A stretch of 26,360 nucleotides of DNA from positions 1 through 26,360 of the forward strand of contig NZ_DLHQ01000047.1 in NCBI RefSeq assembly GCF_002483305.1, written 5' to 3'. The stretch comes from Brevundimonas sp. UBA7664. Its GTDB lineage: Bacteria; Pseudomonadota; Alphaproteobacteria; Caulobacterales; Caulobacteraceae. The position numbers and the translations under genes are program-made. Below are positions 22,171 through 26,360 of this stretch, piece after piece; position 1 is the first letter of the stretch; each line of letters opens with the position of its first letter. Below the pieces are notes generated by a model. That model worked only from the letters and a program-made list of their open reading frames with translations, was not told the DNA's origin and ran no database searches.

Positions 22171-22590
22171 ATGTTCCCGACCCACACCGAACCGGTCCGG
22201 CCATTGCCGGAAATTTTCCTGACGCCTGACGAGCACGCCCGTCTGTCCCGTCTGCTCGGCGATACCCGGATGGCCGAAGGCGTGGCCGGGCTGCTGCAAC
22301 AGGAGTTGGACCGCGCCACCCTGTGCGAACCCGCCGAACGGCCCGTGAACGCCGTGGGGCTGGATCGATGGCTGCACTATACCGACGGGCGGACGTCGAC
22401 CACGCGCCGCGTCCGGATCGTCATGCCGCAGGACGCGGACGTCGATGCCGGGCGCATATCCGCCCTGTCCCACGTGGGCTGCGGCCTGCTCGGCCTGCTG
22501 GAGGGGGAGTCGATCCTGTGGCCCGACCCGTCGGGAGCCACGCGGCGCCTGACGCCCATCCTGGTCGAGGACCCGGACGCGTTGGCCTGA
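22171..22590 (+). CDS. rnk: Rnk-type regulator of nucleoside diphosphate kinase (GreA/GreB C-terminal domain)
   Basis: 139 residues from the ATG at 22171; in-frame ATGs at 22162 and 22132 are possible too, and none has a clear ribosome binding site. The N-terminal block PLPEIFLTPDEHARLSRLL is typical of Rnk, and the C-terminal half is the GreA/GreB-type FKBP-like domain (ISALSHVGCGLLGLLEGESILWPDPSG). Rnk proteins bind RNA polymerase through the secondary channel and affect nucleotide pools. The central coiled coil is short, as in Rnk and unlike GreA. This copy is somewhat diverged, for example ILVEDPDAL at the end where the family has a longer VLYQPE-like tail. It converges on ftsH. Confidence 0.82.
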   Translation: MFPTHTEPVRPLPEIFLTPDEHARLSRLLGDTRMAEGVAGLLQQELDRATLCEPAERPVNAVGLDRWLHYTDGRTSTTRRVRIVMPQDADVDAGRISALSHVGCGLLGLLEGESILWPDPSGATRRLTPILVEDPDALA

Positions 22591-22598
22591 AGCCCGCA

Positions 22599-22630
22599 CC
22601 GGTCATCCGCCCGCGACGGCGGATGACCGG
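22599..22630. terminator. hairpin between the convergent rnk-like and ftsH genes
   Basis: CCGGTCATCCGCC (22599-22611) and GGCGGATGACCGG (22618-22630) form a perfect 13-bp stem with a 6-nt loop, 8 bp after each stop codon. There is no T-run on either side, so it is probably a shared Rho-assisted or 3'-end-protecting hairpin. Confidence 0.65.
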
Positions 22631-22638
22631 GCGACGGT

Positions 22639-24566
<1,928 letters not shown>

Positions 24567-24570
<4 letters not shown>

Positions 24571-25976
24571 TCTCGTCTCATTCCCTGGGTGCGCCGCAGC
24601 GCCCGGTCGTCAGTAATATCAGCGCCAGAAAATAGGTGCTTCGGGGACGATGCGCCATGGAGGACATCGCCCGGATCCCGTTCGTGCGTCATTCGGTCCA
24701 GCGCCAGCGCCAGTCTCTCCTCGACCAGCGACGTCGCCTTGCCCGCCGTTCCTGCAAGAACCGGCGCAGTCGCGTCGTGCCGGATCAGCACAGGCATGGA
24801 CCCGCGCGTGGCCGACGGCAGGGCTTTCAGCATCCCGCGATCGGTGTCGGACAGGGCCGCCATCCGTCCGGCGGCGGGGACGACGGACCAGCCGGCCGAA
24901 TCGACCGTGATCGCCCAGCGCCCGTCCCAGACGGTCTCCACCCCGGGGGGCAGCGGTAAGGGCGCGCGGGGCCGGCGGGCGAACTCACCGGTCTCGCGGG
25001 TGACGAGGACGGATCCGCTCCGGGCCTCGATTCGGGCGCCGCACAGGGTGGCGGTGAAATCCTCGCCGGCGCGCAGCCGGGTGTCGATCGCGGAGAGCCG
25101 GTCGCCGCGCGGGAGCTGGTCCCCGCCGCCGGCGCAGACGAGCACGGCGGCCAAGGTTGAAGCGTCGATAAGCCGGTCGATGTTGATTGATCCCTCTCCC
25201 GTTGGGAGGGGGCTTGAGCGCACGGCGGCGGAGCCGTCGTCCTTGCGCGAAAGGGTGAGGGCCGACTGTCCGGGGGCGGCTTCGCCGCTCGCACAGTCGA
25301 CCCTCATCCGGCGCTGCGCGCCACCTTCTCCCACAGGGAGACGGGTGAGCGCTTTCCTCGCCCGGCTCCTTGCGAACCGCACGTCCTCATTCGCCGGATC
25401 GTCAATCCAGGCCGCCCCCTGCCCTTTCAGCCAGTCCCGCACCTCGCCCCGACCCGCCCCCAGCATGGGCCGCAGCAGCATCAACCCCCGGCCCTCGGGC
25501 CAGACGGGGGACGGCGACCAGTCGCGGAGGCGGCCGAGGGTCGAGCCTTCGGCGCGCATGAGCTCGGCCTCGGCGATGTCGTCGGCGGTATGGGCGAACA
25601 GAATCACCCGGGCGCCCGCCCCTCGCGCGGCTTCGGCGATCAGGCGGTGGCGAGCGCTCCGGGCGGCCGCCGACAGGCCGGTCGCCGGTTTCGGCCCGGC
25701 CCATGAGAGACCGCGCCAATCGGCCCAGACCTCGCGGGCGGCGCGTTCGGCGAAGGCAGCCCAGTCGGCGCTGTGAGGGCTGAGGCCGTGATCGACCGTC
25801 AGGGCCAGCAGGCGGCGGCCGTTCTCGCGCGCCCAGCCAGCCGCCAGCCTCAGCAGGGCGATGGAATCGCCGCCGCCCGACAGGGCCAGGGCGATCGGGC
25901 GTTCGACATCGGCTTCCAGACGCGCGGACAGCGCGGCCCGGGCGGGGCCGGTCCAGTCAGCGGGGATTGGCGTCAG
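24567..25976 (-). CDS. tilS: tRNA(Ile)-lysidine synthetase with in-frame repeat insertion
   Basis: TilS adds lysine to C34 of the CAU-anticodon tRNA-Ile so that it reads AUA; it is essential. The frame holds the PP-loop SGGGDSIALL, VDHGLSPHS, AARSARHRLIAEAA, LFAHTADDIAEAELMR and WIDDPANED. There is no in-frame ATG, GTG or TTG ahead of the PP-loop. The best start is CTG at 25976: GGAG lies 6 nt upstream, it overlaps the cpoB stop as CTGA, and it puts SGGGDS at residues 33-38, as is normal. The first conventional start, GTG at 25607, would remove the ATP-binding loop. Residues about 211-262 are encoded by a palindromic repeat element (25191-25346). The helical segment expected there in TilS is hard to see, so some native sequence may have been lost. 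469 residues in all. Confidence 0.9.
25191..25346. repeat. MITE-like palindromic repeat element inserted in frame in tilS
   Basis: The element starts TCCCTCTCCCGTTGGGAGGG and ends CTTCTCCCACAGGGAGACGG, two related hairpin ends facing each other. The centre has GAGGGCCGACTGT pairing with ACAGTCGACCCTC (12 of 13) around a GCGGC-TTC-GCCGC hairpin. Repeats with these CCCTCTCCC and CCTTCTCCCACA ends are dispersed between genes in many alphaproteobacteria, from my memory of such genomes. Here it is about 156 bp, a multiple of three, and stays open in the tilS frame, encoding a stretch that begins LPVGEGGAQRRMRV and ends SSPLPTGEGS. Confidence 0.8.
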
Positions 25977-26360
25977 CCCGGTCTCCGGGCCGGCGCCGCT
26001 GGGGCGGCGCAGCCGATGCGGGTGCGGGCCTCGGTCGCCCGGGTGCGCACGGCGGCGCTGGCCCCCTCGGCATAGCGGCGGGTGAATTCGCTCAGGGCCG
26101 TGCAGGCCTGGGTCTTGCGGTCGGTGGCGTTGAGCGCATTGGCCAGCTCCAGCGTCGTCGACGCGGCCCAGGGCGCGGTGGGCCAGCCCTGAAGCGCCGT
26201 CGCATAGGCGGCCACCGCCCCGGCATGGTCGCCGGCGGAGACGCGCAGGTCGCCGAGACGGCTGGAGGCTTCGCGGGCCTGGGGCGTATCAGGCCAGGCG
26301 GCGATGACGGTCTGCAGGGCGCGGTCCCCGCGGGCCGGGTCGCTGGCGGCCAGCCGGGCC
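25973..26360 (-). CDS. cpoB: Tol-Pal cell division coordinator CpoB (YbgF), C-terminal part
   Basis: The 5' part lies beyond the right edge; the last 128 residues are seen. They form tandem TPR-like repeats (ALQTVIAAWPDTPQAREASSRLGDL, about 35 residues per unit, then AVAAYATALQGWPTAPWAAS and ACTALSEFTRRYAEGASAAV) and end IGCAAPAAPARRPG. This pattern, with the conserved late AC-aL-eF-rrY motif, is the periplasmic TPR domain of CpoB/YbgF, which links peptidoglycan synthesis with outer-membrane constriction at division. The next genes, tilS and ftsH, fit the common tol-pal-cpoB-tilS-ftsH order. The stop overlaps the proposed CTG start of tilS. Confidence 0.85.
   Translation of the reverse strand, partial: ARLAASDPARGDRALQTVIAAWPDTPQAREASSRLGDLRVSAGDHAGAVAAYATALQGWPTAPWAASTTLELANALNATDRKTQACTALSEFTRRYAEGASAAVRTRATEARTRIGCAAPAAPARRPG

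Noticed and set aside
22599..22630. 13-bp perfect inverted repeat considered as an attachment site or mobile element end
   Set aside because: It sits symmetrically between two convergent stop codons, as expected of a shared 3'-end hairpin, with no recombinase or duplicated flank nearby.

Overview
The window is about 26 kb of very GC-rich DNA with tightly packed genes, nearly all on the minus strand and joined by ATGA/GTGA stop-start overlaps. Protein sequences and gene order point to an alphaproteobacterium of the Caulobacteraceae, most likely Brevundimonas. This is an inference from family resemblance, not a database match.

Region 1 (1-12.3 kb, read right to left): a conserved 467-aa protein of unknown function; the cytochrome c maturation genes ccmI-ccmE-ccmF-ccmH; a DegP/HtrA periplasmic protease with its own promoter; an OmpR-type response regulator and histidine kinase; glnE; and the start of an EF-hand protein that runs off the left edge. 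The theme is envelope biogenesis and quality control, followed by nitrogen control.

Region 2 (12.4-15.5 kb): a second two-component system of the PhoP/PhoQ-FeuP/FeuQ kind, preceded in its operon by a small secreted PepSY-like protein and facing a divergent secreted Arg/Gly-rich protein. Both divergent promoters carry a direct repeat GTTCAG-N5-G(T/C)TCAG, which looks like the binding box of this regulator.

Region 3 (15.5-22.2 kb): a PhzF-family protein and a GNAT acetyltransferase with a leaderless-type promoter, then a minus-strand series running from an OpgC-like acyltransferase through a six-helix membrane protein, a winged-helix regulator, folP, a small membrane protein and thiD to a nucleotidyltransferase-like protein. 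An AT-rich perfect palindrome overlaps the promoter of the acyltransferase and is a candidate operator for the winged-helix protein. A 0.4 kb non-coding stretch upstream holds terminator-like hairpins and may contain a small RNA.

Region 4 (22.2-26.4 kb): an Rnk/GreA-type regulator converges on ftsH, which follows tilS and the 3' end of cpoB (ybgF). tilS has two surprises: it has no ATG, GTG or TTG ahead of its ATP-binding loop and seems to start at CTG, and it carries a roughly 156-bp palindromic repeat element inserted in frame.

No rRNA, tRNA, CRISPR array, complete insertion sequence or prophage was seen. The most notable items are the in-frame repeat element in tilS, the paired PhoP-like boxes around the second two-component system, and the palindromic operator of the acyltransferase cluster.
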